DNA of 64,000 nucleotides, taken from positions 186,001 to 250,000 of the forward strand of contig NZ_CALPDF010000003.1 of the NCBI RefSeq assembly GCF_943193175.1, written 5' to 3'. Origin of the DNA: Neobacillus muris. GTDB lineage: Bacteria; Bacillota; Bacilli; Bacillales; Cytobacillaceae. A program made the translations under genes and the position numbers. Below the pieces are notes generated by a model that did not search any database, had not been told where the DNA came from, and saw only the letters and a program-made list of their open reading frames with translations. Within the stretch, counting starts at the first letter, position 1; every line of letters starts with the position of its first letter. This document shows, piece after piece, positions 15,852-24,980 of the stretch.

Positions 15852-16993
15852 GGTTTCATAACCTTCCTTAATTGTTCTACGGTTGTCTCAATGGCATCTA
15901 AAACCGCCTTAGCCTCAGCTTCTGTATTTTCAACCGATAAGCTTAGGCGGATACCGCTTTCGGCCAGATCCTCCGGGACTCCCATTGCCAGGAGTGTCTT
16001 GCTTGCTGACTTCCGTTTTGAAGAGCAGGCACTAGTAGTCGACACAAAGATGCCTTTTTGCTCAAGCGCATGGATAAATACTTCCGATTTCATCCCTTTT
16101 AATGAGAAATTCAGAATATGCGGTGCCGCATTTTCTAATGGTGTGTTGATTTGGATATCCTCTATATGACCCAAGCCGGTTCTTAGCAGTTTTTGCATGT
16201 TTTTCATCACAGTAAGTCCAGTTTCACTTTTTTGCATGTAAAGTCTAAGGGCTTTCGCCATCGCTACTGCTCCTGCCACATTTTCAGTACCGCTTCGAAT
16301 GTTGCGCTCTTGCTTTCCGCCGGCAAATAAGGGCGTCAGCCGGATGCCTTCCCGAATAAACAGTGCCCCTGTCCCTTTTAAGCCATGAAACTTATGCCCT
16401 GAAATGGACAAAAGGTCAATCCGATTTCCAGCTAAGTCCATTGGAACTTTTCCTACTGCTTGAACAGCGTCCACATGAAACAGGACGGAAGGATAGTTCT
16501 TCAGCATTTTTCCGATTTCTTTCACTGGCTGAATAGTCCCAACCTCATTATTTACATGCATAACAGAAATGAGAATCGTATCTTTCCGGATAGCCTTATC
16601 GACCGCTTCGACCGAAACTTGTCCGTCACCATTTACTGGGAGATACGTAATTTCAAACCCCTCTGATTCAAGCTGCTCCAGGCAATCGCTGACCGAAGGA
16701 TGCTCCACACTTGAGGCAATAATGTGCCGTCCCCGATTTTGATAGGTGAAGGCAGCCCCTTTTATCGCTAAATTATTGCTTTCAGTGCCGCCTGATGTAA
16801 AGTAAATTTCTGCTGCCTTTACGCCCAGCAGCTTGGCTATCTGCTCCCTTGCCTGTGACAAGAGTTTTTCCGCCTGCCCGCCGCAGCTGTGAAGCGAAGA
16901 AGGATTCCCGTAATAGTCACTTGCTGCCTTAACATAAGAATCCAATACTTCTTTATATGGTTTCGTTGTTGCACTATTATCAAAATAAATCAT
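15848..16993 (-). CDS. nifZ: cysteine desulfurase, NifS/IscS family (ThiI partner)
   Basis: The 381-residue PLP enzyme starts MIYFDNSATTKPYKEVLDSY, has the PLP lysine in SISGHKFHGLKGTGALF near residue 200, and the catalytic cysteine in STTSACSSKRKSA near residue 325. It takes sulfur from cysteine as an enzyme-bound persulfide. The 4-base overlap with thiI points to a dedicated sulfur donor for tRNA 4-thiouridine, as with B. subtilis NifZ. The last residues are a helical extension (ETTVEQLRKVMKP). Confidence 0.95.
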   Translation of the reverse strand: MIYFDNSATTKPYKEVLDSYVKAASDYYGNPSSLHSCGGQAEKLLSQAREQIAKLLGVKAAEIYFTSGGTESNNLAIKGAAFTYQNRGRHIIASSVEHPSVSDCLEQLESEGFEITYLPVNGDGQVSVEAVDKAIRKDTILISVMHVNNEVGTIQPVKEIGKMLKNYPSVLFHVDAVQAVGKVPMDLAGNRIDLLSISGHKFHGLKGTGALFIREGIRLTPLFAGGKQERNIRSGTENVAGAVAMAKALRLYMQKSETGLTVMKNMQKLLRTGLGHIEDIQINTPLENAAPHILNFSLKGMKSEVFIHALEQKGIFVSTTSACSSKRKSASKTLLAMGVPEDLAESGIRLSLSVENTEAEAKAVLDAIETTVEQLRKVMKP

Positions 16994-17059
16994 TGAAACC
17001 TACACCTTTCTTTAAAAACCGTACCTCATACAGAAATAAATCTTATCATAACTTAACGA

Positions 17060-17115
17060 TTTGAAAAAGAAAAGAAGAAACCAACTAACCTTCTAATGGC
17101 CGAATCGGTTTCTTC
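17060..17115 (-). terminator. hairpin downstream of ezrA
   Basis: GAAGAAACC (17074-17082) pairs with GGTTTCTTC (17107-17115), with TTTCTTTTTC following on the minus strand. Confidence 0.6.
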
Positions 17116-17124
17116 CTTATTTTG

Positions 17125-18813
17125 TTACTCTGTATCAATTGTCGCTTTGATTTTCTTCAACGCTTGAGGGTCAATACTGTCCAATGAGGCAGCGGCCTGT
17201 TCAAGTGCCTCTTGGTAATCGTATCTTCTAAATGCACTTTCCGCTTCCGCCAGCCCTTTGGCAACCGACGGATATTGGCTGCGGTAACGATTCCCATATT
17301 GGATGGCCTTCTCCGCTAACGCAGCATTTTCAATCAATTCAATGGTGGAGTTAACGAGTTTTTCAACGGTTAATACGGCAATTTCTAAATATTGATTAAG
17401 GGCAGCAATATTTAGCGGCTTTTCCTCCAATTGCAGACGGACATTTTGAATGCTTTCATTGGTATCTTCAATTAAGTATTGGTAATCGTCCGGCAATCCA
17501 GGCACATTGCTTTTTGATACATGCCTGAGTGTTTCGCCAACTTTTTTGGTCAGCTCTTTGACCTTTTCCCTTGCCTCCAATTCATCTTTTCTAAGTGCTT
17601 GAAGCTTTTGGGCATAGATTTCCTGTCCCTCGCGGATTACATCCAGCTGCTCCTTAATTTCTGCTAATTCCTCACTGATTGCGGATTGGGCAGTATTATT
17701 CAGCTTTAATTTTTCCAATAAAATATTATAGCGTTTGTATACTGCGGTAAATTCCATATCCATATTCGCAAGCAAATCCAAATCCTCATCTGATAGCTGA
17801 TAGCTGTCCTGCAATAGAAGCACTTCATTTGAGAGCTGTCTATGCTCCTCCATCGCTGCGGCAAGGAGAGATCCTGCCAGCGGCTCGTTCTTCATAATAA
17901 AATGCTTTGCATGAACTTCTTGTTCCAGCAGGTCAAATAATACGTCAATTCGTTGTTTGACCTCCTTCATGCCCTCTTCCGCCTGATTAATTTCCGATTG
18001 TTCAATCAACCGTAAATTCTCAGCTGTTTTTTCCTCCAAGCGTTTAATTTCCTCATCTACCCGTATATGGTCTAAATAATAGCCCTGCGCTGTCATTTCT
18101 CTTAATCCGGCCATTGCTTCTGCAAGCTGGTTAGGGATTAATGATTGGCATTCAATTAAAAGCTGGGGGATAGCCTGCATATTATTTTTAATCGAATCTA
18201 GTTTGCCATGAATCATTAAAACCACTTCACGGGCATCCAAGTAGTTGCCCTGCTCTGTTTTTTCTTCGTATTCATGAAATTTTTCAGTAACAATTGCCAG
18301 TTCCGATTCCAAATATTTCTCCGCACTTCCAAAACTATGGCGATGGGCAAGCAGCGTCTTTTTTGCTTCACGATAAATTTCTTTTAATTTTTCAATTTCT
18401 ACTCGGTTATTCTCTTCGCTTCCAACCAGTTCATGAAGTTCTTCCAAAATTTGTTGGACCTGATTCTCTGTTTGCTGCAATTTTTCCGAAATCAAGGCTT
18501 GGACTTCCTTCGCCTTGTTAAATCTGTATCGGTCTATGTACTCTTCCGCATCAAACAGCATTTCTTCTAAGTCCGGAAGCTTCACTGTTATAACATCATC
18601 CCATTGGCTGCGCCATTGTTCAAAAAGCTCTTCCGTCTGCCCTGTCATATTCAACTGTTTGACTTTTGACATTTCATCCGGTATTGGACGGTTAAACAAA
18701 TCTATTTTCCAGGCTTCTAGCCGATCCATTTCTTTAAAGTATTTTTTCTTTATAAAATATCCTACTACAAATAAGGCTAGTACTAGGATGAATAATCCAA
18801 TGATATATTTCAC
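17125..18813 (-). CDS. ezrA: septation ring formation regulator EzrA
   Basis: A GTG start at 18813 is chosen. It lies 9 bases after AAGGGGG and gives 562 residues beginning MKYIIGLFILVLALFVVG, the exact B. subtilis length; the frame extends further up without a start signal. One N-terminal membrane helix is followed by a short basic segment (IKKKYFKEMDRLEAWK) and about 500 residues of spectrin-like coiled coil rich in E, K, L and Q. EzrA faces the cytoplasm, prevents FtsZ rings at the poles and links the divisome to wall synthesis. Confidence 0.97.
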   Translation of the reverse strand: MKYIIGLFILVLALFVVGYFIKKKYFKEMDRLEAWKIDLFNRPIPDEMSKVKQLNMTGQTEELFEQWRSQWDDVITVKLPDLEEMLFDAEEYIDRYRFNKAKEVQALISEKLQQTENQVQQILEELHELVGSEENNRVEIEKLKEIYREAKKTLLAHRHSFGSAEKYLESELAIVTEKFHEYEEKTEQGNYLDAREVVLMIHGKLDSIKNNMQAIPQLLIECQSLIPNQLAEAMAGLREMTAQGYYLDHIRVDEEIKRLEEKTAENLRLIEQSEINQAEEGMKEVKQRIDVLFDLLEQEVHAKHFIMKNEPLAGSLLAAAMEEHRQLSNEVLLLQDSYQLSDEDLDLLANMDMEFTAVYKRYNILLEKLKLNNTAQSAISEELAEIKEQLDVIREGQEIYAQKLQALRKDELEAREKVKELTKKVGETLRHVSKSNVPGLPDDYQYLIEDTNESIQNVRLQLEEKPLNIAALNQYLEIAVLTVEKLVNSTIELIENAALAEKAIQYGNRYRSQYPSVAKGLAEAESAFRRYDYQEALEQAAASLDSIDPQALKKIKATIDTE

Positions 18814-19041
18814 AATGTTAAGCCCCCTTATCCAACACACCAAGCATTCTTGCCAATCTATATTAAAACGTTCTGTTCTCATCACTTCAATGCCTTAATG
18901 ATACCATGACAGCGACAATTTTTGACTATTATTTTCATTTTTTTTGTAAAAGTCCGCGAAAATATAAAGCCATTAAGAATTATAGTAAAATAAATCGATT
19001 AAGGACCGGATCATTTCAGCATCCATTCACTAAAAAGGGCA

Positions 19042-19087
19042 AATAAAAAAGCACCCTGCCAGACGAATCTTGTCTTGGGCAAGTGCT
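19042..19087 (-). terminator. refZ terminator
   Basis: GCAC..TGCC/GGGCAA-GTGC with inner AGAC/GTCT arms, followed by TTTTTTATTT on the minus strand. Confidence 0.65.
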
Positions 19088-19144
19088 GTTAACTGGAAAA
19101 AACCCTTGGCTTCAATCCTTACTATATGGGATTTGGATGGGCAG

Positions 19145-19780
19145 CTATTTGCTGAGGACTTCCCTTTTTACTTCAATGGGCAGACTTAGGACGACGCTAT
19201 CTATCCATAGATGAAGGTCCTTAAGATATTTCTGTTCGAAAAACCTTTCGCTTGGAAATACATATAAAACCTCTCTCATATAATTGGTATTCATAAACGG
19301 CATCATCAATAAACCCTTTATCTGCATAATTAAGTAGGGAATCGAGTGCGGGCGGAATTCTTTCCATTCAAAGCCTCGTTCAAAAATCTGCTGAAAAAAA
19401 TATTTTTCCTTTATGGAATAAGTGGACATGATTTCCCTAGAGATTTGCGAATCCATGGACAGTTCCCGATACACAAAGCTGGCCAGATGATTATTTTTGC
19501 ATTGAAAATGAAGCAAATCTGCTGTAATTCGTTTTAAGCAGGCTGTAGCACCTTTATCGATGGAGGAATAAGCATCTTCAATGATACGGATGTATTGTTC
19601 AAAAAAATAGGTGAAGCAGTATTCCAACAAGCCTGCCTTATTTTCAAAATAGTAAGCAATGGAAGCTGTATTTACTTTTGCAGCATGAGCAATATCCCTG
19701 ATTGAAGTACCCGAATACCCTTTGGAATTGAACAGCAAAATAGCAGCCTGCATGATCGCCTCTTTTGAATCCTTCTTCAT
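19145..19780 (-). CDS. refZ: TetR-family regulator of FtsZ, RefZ (YttP)
   Basis: The 211-residue protein has an N-terminal TetR helix-turn-helix (GYSGTSIRDIAHAAKVNTAS then IAYYFENKAGLL) and an all-helical C-terminal domain. Located between ezrA and ytsP as in B. subtilis. RefZ is made at the start of sporulation, binds motifs near the origin and tunes FtsZ placement at the polar septum. It is divergent from ytsP over a 160-base gap. The identification rests on domain type plus location; other TetR proteins would share the HTH. Confidence 0.9.
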   Translation of the reverse strand: MKKDSKEAIMQAAILLFNSKGYSGTSIRDIAHAAKVNTASIAYYFENKAGLLEYCFTYFFEQYIRIIEDAYSSIDKGATACLKRITADLLHFQCKNNHLASFVYRELSMDSQISREIMSTYSIKEKYFFQQIFERGFEWKEFRPHSIPYLIMQIKGLLMMPFMNTNYMREVLYVFPSERFFEQKYLKDLHLWIDSVVLSLPIEVKREVLSK

Positions 19781-19941
19781 CGATTTTCTTCTCCTCCTTT
19801 TTTGAACAGACAGCTTCCCCTTACATAAGAGTTCTTTATACCTATACAGGATTCCTGTATGAAAAAATCGACAATGTGTGCTTCATTTCGCTATTTCTGT
19901 TAAAATAAACTAAATATAAAAGAAGAAATAGGTGAATTTTC

Positions 19942-20424
19942 ATGTTTAACGTCGAAAAATATCGCGGAGACCGAGAAGATAACTATGAATTGGTAAAAAA
20001 ACAGCTGCATGCATTGATTCATGACGAGCCAAGCCAGATTGCCAATCTCAGTAATGCCTCTGCCTTGTTAAATCAATTTCTGGATCGGATTAATTGGGTA
20101 GGGTTTTATTTAATGGATACCCATGATGAGCTTGTGCTAGGACCTTTCCAAGGGCTTCCAGCCTGTGTCCGGATTCCGTTGGGCAGGGGCGTGTGCGGCA
20201 CGGCGGCTTCCAAAAAGGAAACAGTGCGTGTCGAAGATGTCCATCAATTCCCTGGCCATATTGCTTGTGACGCTGCCTCCCAATCGGAAATTGTCATTCC
20301 AATGATAAAAGACGGCCGGTTAATTGGGGTGCTAGACATTGATTCCCCGGAAACGAACCGCTTTGACGAATTAGATCAGGTTAAACTTGAGGAATTTGTC
20401 GCCATATTGGTCAGTCACATATAA
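19942..20424 (+). CDS. ytsP: GAF-domain free methionine-(R)-sulfoxide reductase (YtsP)
   Basis: The 160-residue protein is a stand-alone GAF domain. The fRMsr signature is complete: NWVGFYLMD, GPFQGLPACVRIPLGRGVCG with two cysteines, and FPGHIACDAASQSEIVIPM with the catalytic third cysteine. The enzyme reduces free methionine-R-sulfoxide using thioredoxin, saving oxidised methionine. A weak ribosome binding site precedes ATG 19942. It converges on a methionine/cysteine lyase gene, and rpsD follows, as in B. subtilis. Confidence 0.93.
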   Translation: MFNVEKYRGDREDNYELVKKQLHALIHDEPSQIANLSNASALLNQFLDRINWVGFYLMDTHDELVLGPFQGLPACVRIPLGRGVCGTAASKKETVRVEDVHQFPGHIACDAASQSEIVIPMIKDGRLIGVLDIDSPETNRFDELDQVKLEEFVAILVSHI

Positions 20425-20485
20425 AAAGCCCGCCAAGCAGGGTGCTGTTTTCAAATTGGCAAACAGCACCGCAGACGGGTTTTCT
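20424..20485. terminator. bidirectional terminator, ytsP / megL-like
   Basis: GGTGCTGTTT/AAACAGCACC 10-bp stem, extended outward by AAAAGCCCG/CGGGTTTT. Confidence 0.75.
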
Positions 20486-21670
20486 TTATACCTTTTTGAG
20501 TGCCTGTTCCAGGTCTTCCACAATATCCTCCCATGCTTCCAGACCTGCTGACAGGCGAAGAAGGTTATCCTCAATCCCCATTTTTTTCCTTTCCTCCACT
20601 GGGATGACAGCATGAGTCATCGAGGCAGGATGTTGAATTAATGTCTCAGGGTCCCCCAGGCTGACAGCTATATGAATCAATTGCAATTGGTCAATAAACT
20701 GCTGGGCGGTTTCCTTTGTCCCTTTAATCGCAAACGAAACCATGCCGCCAGGCTGCTTCATTTGCTTTTTCATAATCGCGTAATCTCCATGCTCTGGATC
20801 GCCTGGATAATAAATATTTTCGATTTTGGGGTGTGTTTTTAAAAACTGGAAGATTCGCGAGGCATTTTCACAGTGGCGGTCCATCCTAATCGGGAGAGTT
20901 TTTATTCCTCTTAAAAGCAGCCAAGCATCAAAGGGAGAGATCACCCCGCCAATATCTTTTTGGGTGGTTTTAGAAACCTGGGTGATAAATTTCTCGTTTC
21001 CAATCACCAATCCTGAAACAACATCCCCATGCCCGCCAATGTATTTAGTGGCACTGTGGATCACGATATCACAGCCTTTAGCAATTGGCCTTTGCAGGTA
21101 AGGGGATGAGAAGGTGTTATCGACGACAACGGGTATCCCCTTTTGTTTAGCCATTTTTACAACCAGTTCTAAATCCACCAGCTTCATAGTGGGATTAATC
21201 GGCGTCTCGATATAAATGCAGGCCGTGTTTGGCTGGATTTCCTGTTCTAATGTTTCTGGCGAATCCATGCTTGAAAAATGGCAGTCAATGTTATATTTCT
21301 TTTTTAATAATTGAAGCAGTCCGAATGTGCAGCCATAAACCCCTTGGGAACAGAGAATATGATCTCCGGTTTTTGTCAGCGATACTAGGACCGCGCTTAC
21401 CGCTGCCATGCCGGAGGAAAAGGCCAGGGCTGCTTCTCCTTCTTCCAGCACAGCCATCCGGTCCTCGAGAATTTTCACGGTTGGATTTCCTAACCGTGAA
21501 TAAATATAGCCAGCTTCGGAACCAGCAAATCTCCGCTCCCCTTGTTCAGCATTATCAAATATAAAGGCAGATGATTGATAAATTGGCGGCACTAAGCTTC
21601 CTAAATGGCCTTCACTGTCATATCCAGCATGGATCACTTCTGTATCAAACCGCATCTTCTTCTGTTTCAT
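20486..21670 (-). CDS. megL: Cys/Met metabolism PLP enzyme, probably methionine gamma-lyase
   Basis: ATG 21670 is preferred because GAGGAGGG lies just upstream; 36 extra residues of the longer frame look non-coding. The 394-residue protein is a gamma-family PLP enzyme: YSRLGNPTVKILEDRMAVLE, FSSGMAAVSAVL, VVDNTFSSPYLQRP, IHSATKYIGGHGDVVSGLV with the PLP lysine near 210, and SLGDPETLIQHPASMTHA near 340. Members split methionine, homocysteine or cystathionine. GDPETLIQHPASMTHA and the overall pattern fit methionine gamma-lyase (methanethiol, ammonia, 2-oxobutyrate) best, but cystathionine lyase is possible. Its place beside ytsP, which restores methionine, is suggestive. Confidence 0.85.
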   Translation of the reverse strand: MKQKKMRFDTEVIHAGYDSEGHLGSLVPPIYQSSAFIFDNAEQGERRFAGSEAGYIYSRLGNPTVKILEDRMAVLEEGEAALAFSSGMAAVSAVLVSLTKTGDHILCSQGVYGCTFGLLQLLKKKYNIDCHFSSMDSPETLEQEIQPNTACIYIETPINPTMKLVDLELVVKMAKQKGIPVVVDNTFSSPYLQRPIAKGCDIVIHSATKYIGGHGDVVSGLVIGNEKFITQVSKTTQKDIGGVISPFDAWLLLRGIKTLPIRMDRHCENASRIFQFLKTHPKIENIYYPGDPEHGDYAIMKKQMKQPGGMVSFAIKGTKETAQQFIDQLQLIHIAVSLGDPETLIQHPASMTHAVIPVEERKKMGIEDNLLRLSAGLEAWEDIVEDLEQALKKV

Positions 21671-21816
21671 CACTGCGCCCTCCTCATTTTGAAAACGGTC
21701 TCGTTTTTGTATAGTATATGTGCCACAAAGTCTAAGCGTTAAGGTGGAGAATTTGCTTGCTTTTTTGGCTGCTATCAAAGCTTTGAAATGGAAAACGGTT
21801 CTAAACCGAAATGTAC

Positions 21817-21846
21817 TTGACTAATAACCGTGAAAAATTATATAAT
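21817..21846 (+). promoter_or_regulatory. rpsD promoter
   Basis: TTGACT (21817-21822), 18 bp, TATAAT (21841-21846); start near 21853, giving a leader of about 185 nt. Confidence 0.8.
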
Positions 21847-21852
21847 ACTCCT

Positions 21853-22038
21853 TGTGTAAAATATTGCAGCCTATGGAAACGACTTTAATTCGTTCATTTT
21901 GTTCCTCGCAGATGGCGATGGTGCATCGAGTAACCCTCTGCTGCTAGGGCGATGGTGCATGAAAACAAAATGGCAATTATCGATGTTTTCGCAGCGGTTT
22001 TTATTTTACAAAATAAAAACTTGAAGGAGGAGTCTTTC
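21853..22038 (+). promoter_or_regulatory. rpsD leader, likely S4 autoregulatory RNA
   Basis: A long structured leader precedes rpsD. It contains GGCGATGGTGCAT twice (21914-21926 and 21948-21960) around an AACCCTCTGCTGCTAGGGC hairpin, then a strong AAGGAGG before ATG 22039. B. subtilis rpsD is repressed by S4 binding to its leader. The repeat and hairpin are compatible with that RNA, though I cannot fold it here. Confidence 0.65.
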
Positions 22039-22641
22039 ATGGCTCGTTATACCGGCCCAAGCTGGAAATTATCTCGTCGTCTTGGAATCTCTCTAAGCGG
22101 CACAGGCAAAGAATTAGAAAAGCGTCCTTACGCTCCTGGACAACATGGTCCAAACCAACGCAAAAAGCTTTCTGAATACGGATTGCAATTACAAGAGAAG
22201 CAAAAGCTTCGTCATATGTATGGTGTAAATGAGCGCCAATTCCGCAACCTATTCGTTAAGGCTGGCAAAATGCCTGGCGTATACGGTGAAAACTTCATGA
22301 TTCTTCTTGAGTCACGTTTGGATAACCTAGTTTACCGTTTAGGTCTTGCCCGCACTCGTCGTGCAGCACGCCAATTAGTTAACCATGGCCATATTTTAGT
22401 AGATGGTGCTCGCGTAGATATTCCATCTTACCGCGTAATGCCTGGTCAAACAATTGGTGTTCGTGAAAAATCACGTAGCCTTGATGTAATCAAAGAAGCT
22501 ATCGAAGTGAACAACTTTGTTCCTGATTATTTAACTTTCGATGCTGACAAATTAGAAGGTACTTTCACCCGCTTGCCAGAGCGTTCTGAATTACCAGCTG
22601 AAATTAACGAAACTCTTATCGTTGAGTTCTACTCTCGTTAA
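22039..22641 (+). CDS. rpsD: 30S ribosomal protein S4
   Basis: The 200-residue protein begins [20 protein letters not shown], has the S4 RNA-binding domain [20 protein letters not shown] through [17 protein letters not shown] near residues 90-145, and lacks the four N-terminal zinc cysteines, so it is the zinc-independent form. It is a primary 16S rRNA binder that starts small-subunit assembly. The start is fixed by AAGGAGGAG nine bases upstream. Codon use is strongly biased, as expected for a highly expressed gene. It stands alone with its own promoter, leader and terminator. Confidence 0.99.
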   Translation: MARYTGPSWKLSRRLGISLSGTGKELEKRPYAPGQHGPNQRKKLSEYGLQLQEKQKLRHMYGVNERQFRNLFVKAGKMPGVYGENFMILLESRLDNLVYRLGLARTRRAARQLVNHGHILVDGARVDIPSYRVMPGQTIGVREKSRSLDVIKEAIEVNNFVPDYLTFDADKLEGTFTRLPERSELPAEINETLIVEFYSR

Positions 22642-22649
22642 TTTTCACA

Positions 22650-22688
22650 CGAAAAATCCCCTGCCAAAGTTGGCTGGGGATTTTTTTA
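22650..22688 (+). terminator. rpsD terminator
   Basis: AATCCCC..CCA/TGG..GGGGATT stem followed by TTTTTTATTTT; it also serves the convergent small gene. Confidence 0.8.
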
Positions 22689-22877
22689 TTTTCTATTTCT
22701 AGACCAGAGAATGACTTTTCCATATAAAACAGCCAAAATAATATAGATGAGAACAACAATCGCTGCCGTGATAGTTCTTTCTTGCATACTGCCGTCTGCC
22801 AACAGGACAGGCCCTAATCCAAATAAGGTGACAAGCGCTATAAGAACGATAAAGACGGTATGAATTATGAATCTCAT
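22686..22877 (-). CDS. small two-helix membrane protein
   Basis: The 63-residue protein has two hydrophobic segments (IIHTVFIVLIALVTLFGLG and IVVLIYIILAVLYGKVILW) joined by a short polar loop (LLADGSMQERTIT) and a basic end (SRNRK). A G-rich ribosome binding site (GGGGGG, AAGT, ATG) supports the start. I do not recognise the family. It lies in the same strand as tyrS but is separated from it by the repeat array, so it is likely its own transcript. Confidence 0.6.
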   Translation of the reverse strand: MRFIIHTVFIVLIALVTLFGLGPVLLADGSMQERTITAAIVVLIYIILAVLYGKVILWSRNRK

Positions 22878-22970
22878 ACTTCCCCCCCAATAGACCTCTT
22901 TCTATATTAGACGAAACCTCCGAACAGTATGTTACACAAGAACCAATACCCAAGTGCCGGTTACAACAAT

Positions 22971-23268
22971 ATGCTTGAAGACTGTTTTATGGTTTCTAAT
23001 CCGCGATTTGTCTTTAAGAGGGCTTCTTAAAGACATTTCATCCTGCTTTTTGTTGGCTATTGTCTTCAAGAGCCTTCCTTGAAGACCATTCCTTCGATTT
23101 TTTACTGGCATTTGTCTTCAAGAGCTCTCCTTAAAGACACTTCTGCCGTTTTCTTGCTGACCTTTGTCTTTTAAGAGACTTCCTTGAAGACCATTCCTTC
23201 GATTTTTTGCTGGCATTTGTCTTCAAGAGCTCTTCTTAAAGACCATTCTTTCGCTTTTGTCTTTTTTG
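22971..23268. repeat. tandem array of about five 52-53-bp hairpin repeats
   Basis: Units begin near 23007, 23060, 23111, 23163 and 23216, with half a unit at 22971-22986. Each starts TTTGTCTTYAAGAG and contains an inverted repeat GTCTTYAAG...CTTRAAGAC (9-bp arms, about 7-base loop), followed by about 25 bases of T-rich spacer (for example CCATTCCTTCGATTTTTT) that are themselves similar between units. No ORF spans it. The spacer similarity and the period exclude CRISPR. It lies between a small membrane-protein gene and the 3' end of tyrS. Confidence 0.85.
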
Positions 23269-23278
23269 ACTTCCCCAG

Positions 23279-23309
23279 AAAGAAAAGGGACCTGGAAAAT
23301 CCAAGCCCC
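23279..23309 (-). terminator. tyrS terminator
   Basis: On the minus strand GGGGCTTGGA pairs with TCCAGGTCCC (two G-U pairs), followed by TTTTCTTT. Confidence 0.65.
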
Positions 23310-23316
23310 TGCATTT

Positions 23317-24840
<1,524 letters not shown>

Positions 24841-24943
24841 AAATTTATTTAAAGCATTTTTATCATATCTAGCCGCTGCTGTCAAATCTCAAATGGAAAT
24901 TTCAGAAAAATGTTGAAAGTTGTCAGTTTTTACACATGCGGTA

Positions 24944-24952
24944 TGTTATAAT
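24944..24952 (+). promoter_or_regulatory. extended -10 promoter of the PBP gene
   Basis: TGTTATAAT at 24944-24952 is an extended -10 element; no well-spaced -35 is seen. Confidence 0.5.
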
Positions 24953-24980
24953 GTAGTGTGATTTTAAAAGAGGTGATGCT

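Noticed and set aside
21684-21697. TGAAAACGGTCTCG upstream of the megL-like gene as a cre
   Set aside because: Two mismatches, including the terminal A, so below the level I would call.
22971-23268. Looked like a CRISPR array at first sight
   Set aside because: Units are imperfect, the gaps are themselves repeated, there are inverted repeats of only 9 bp, and no cas gene is nearby.
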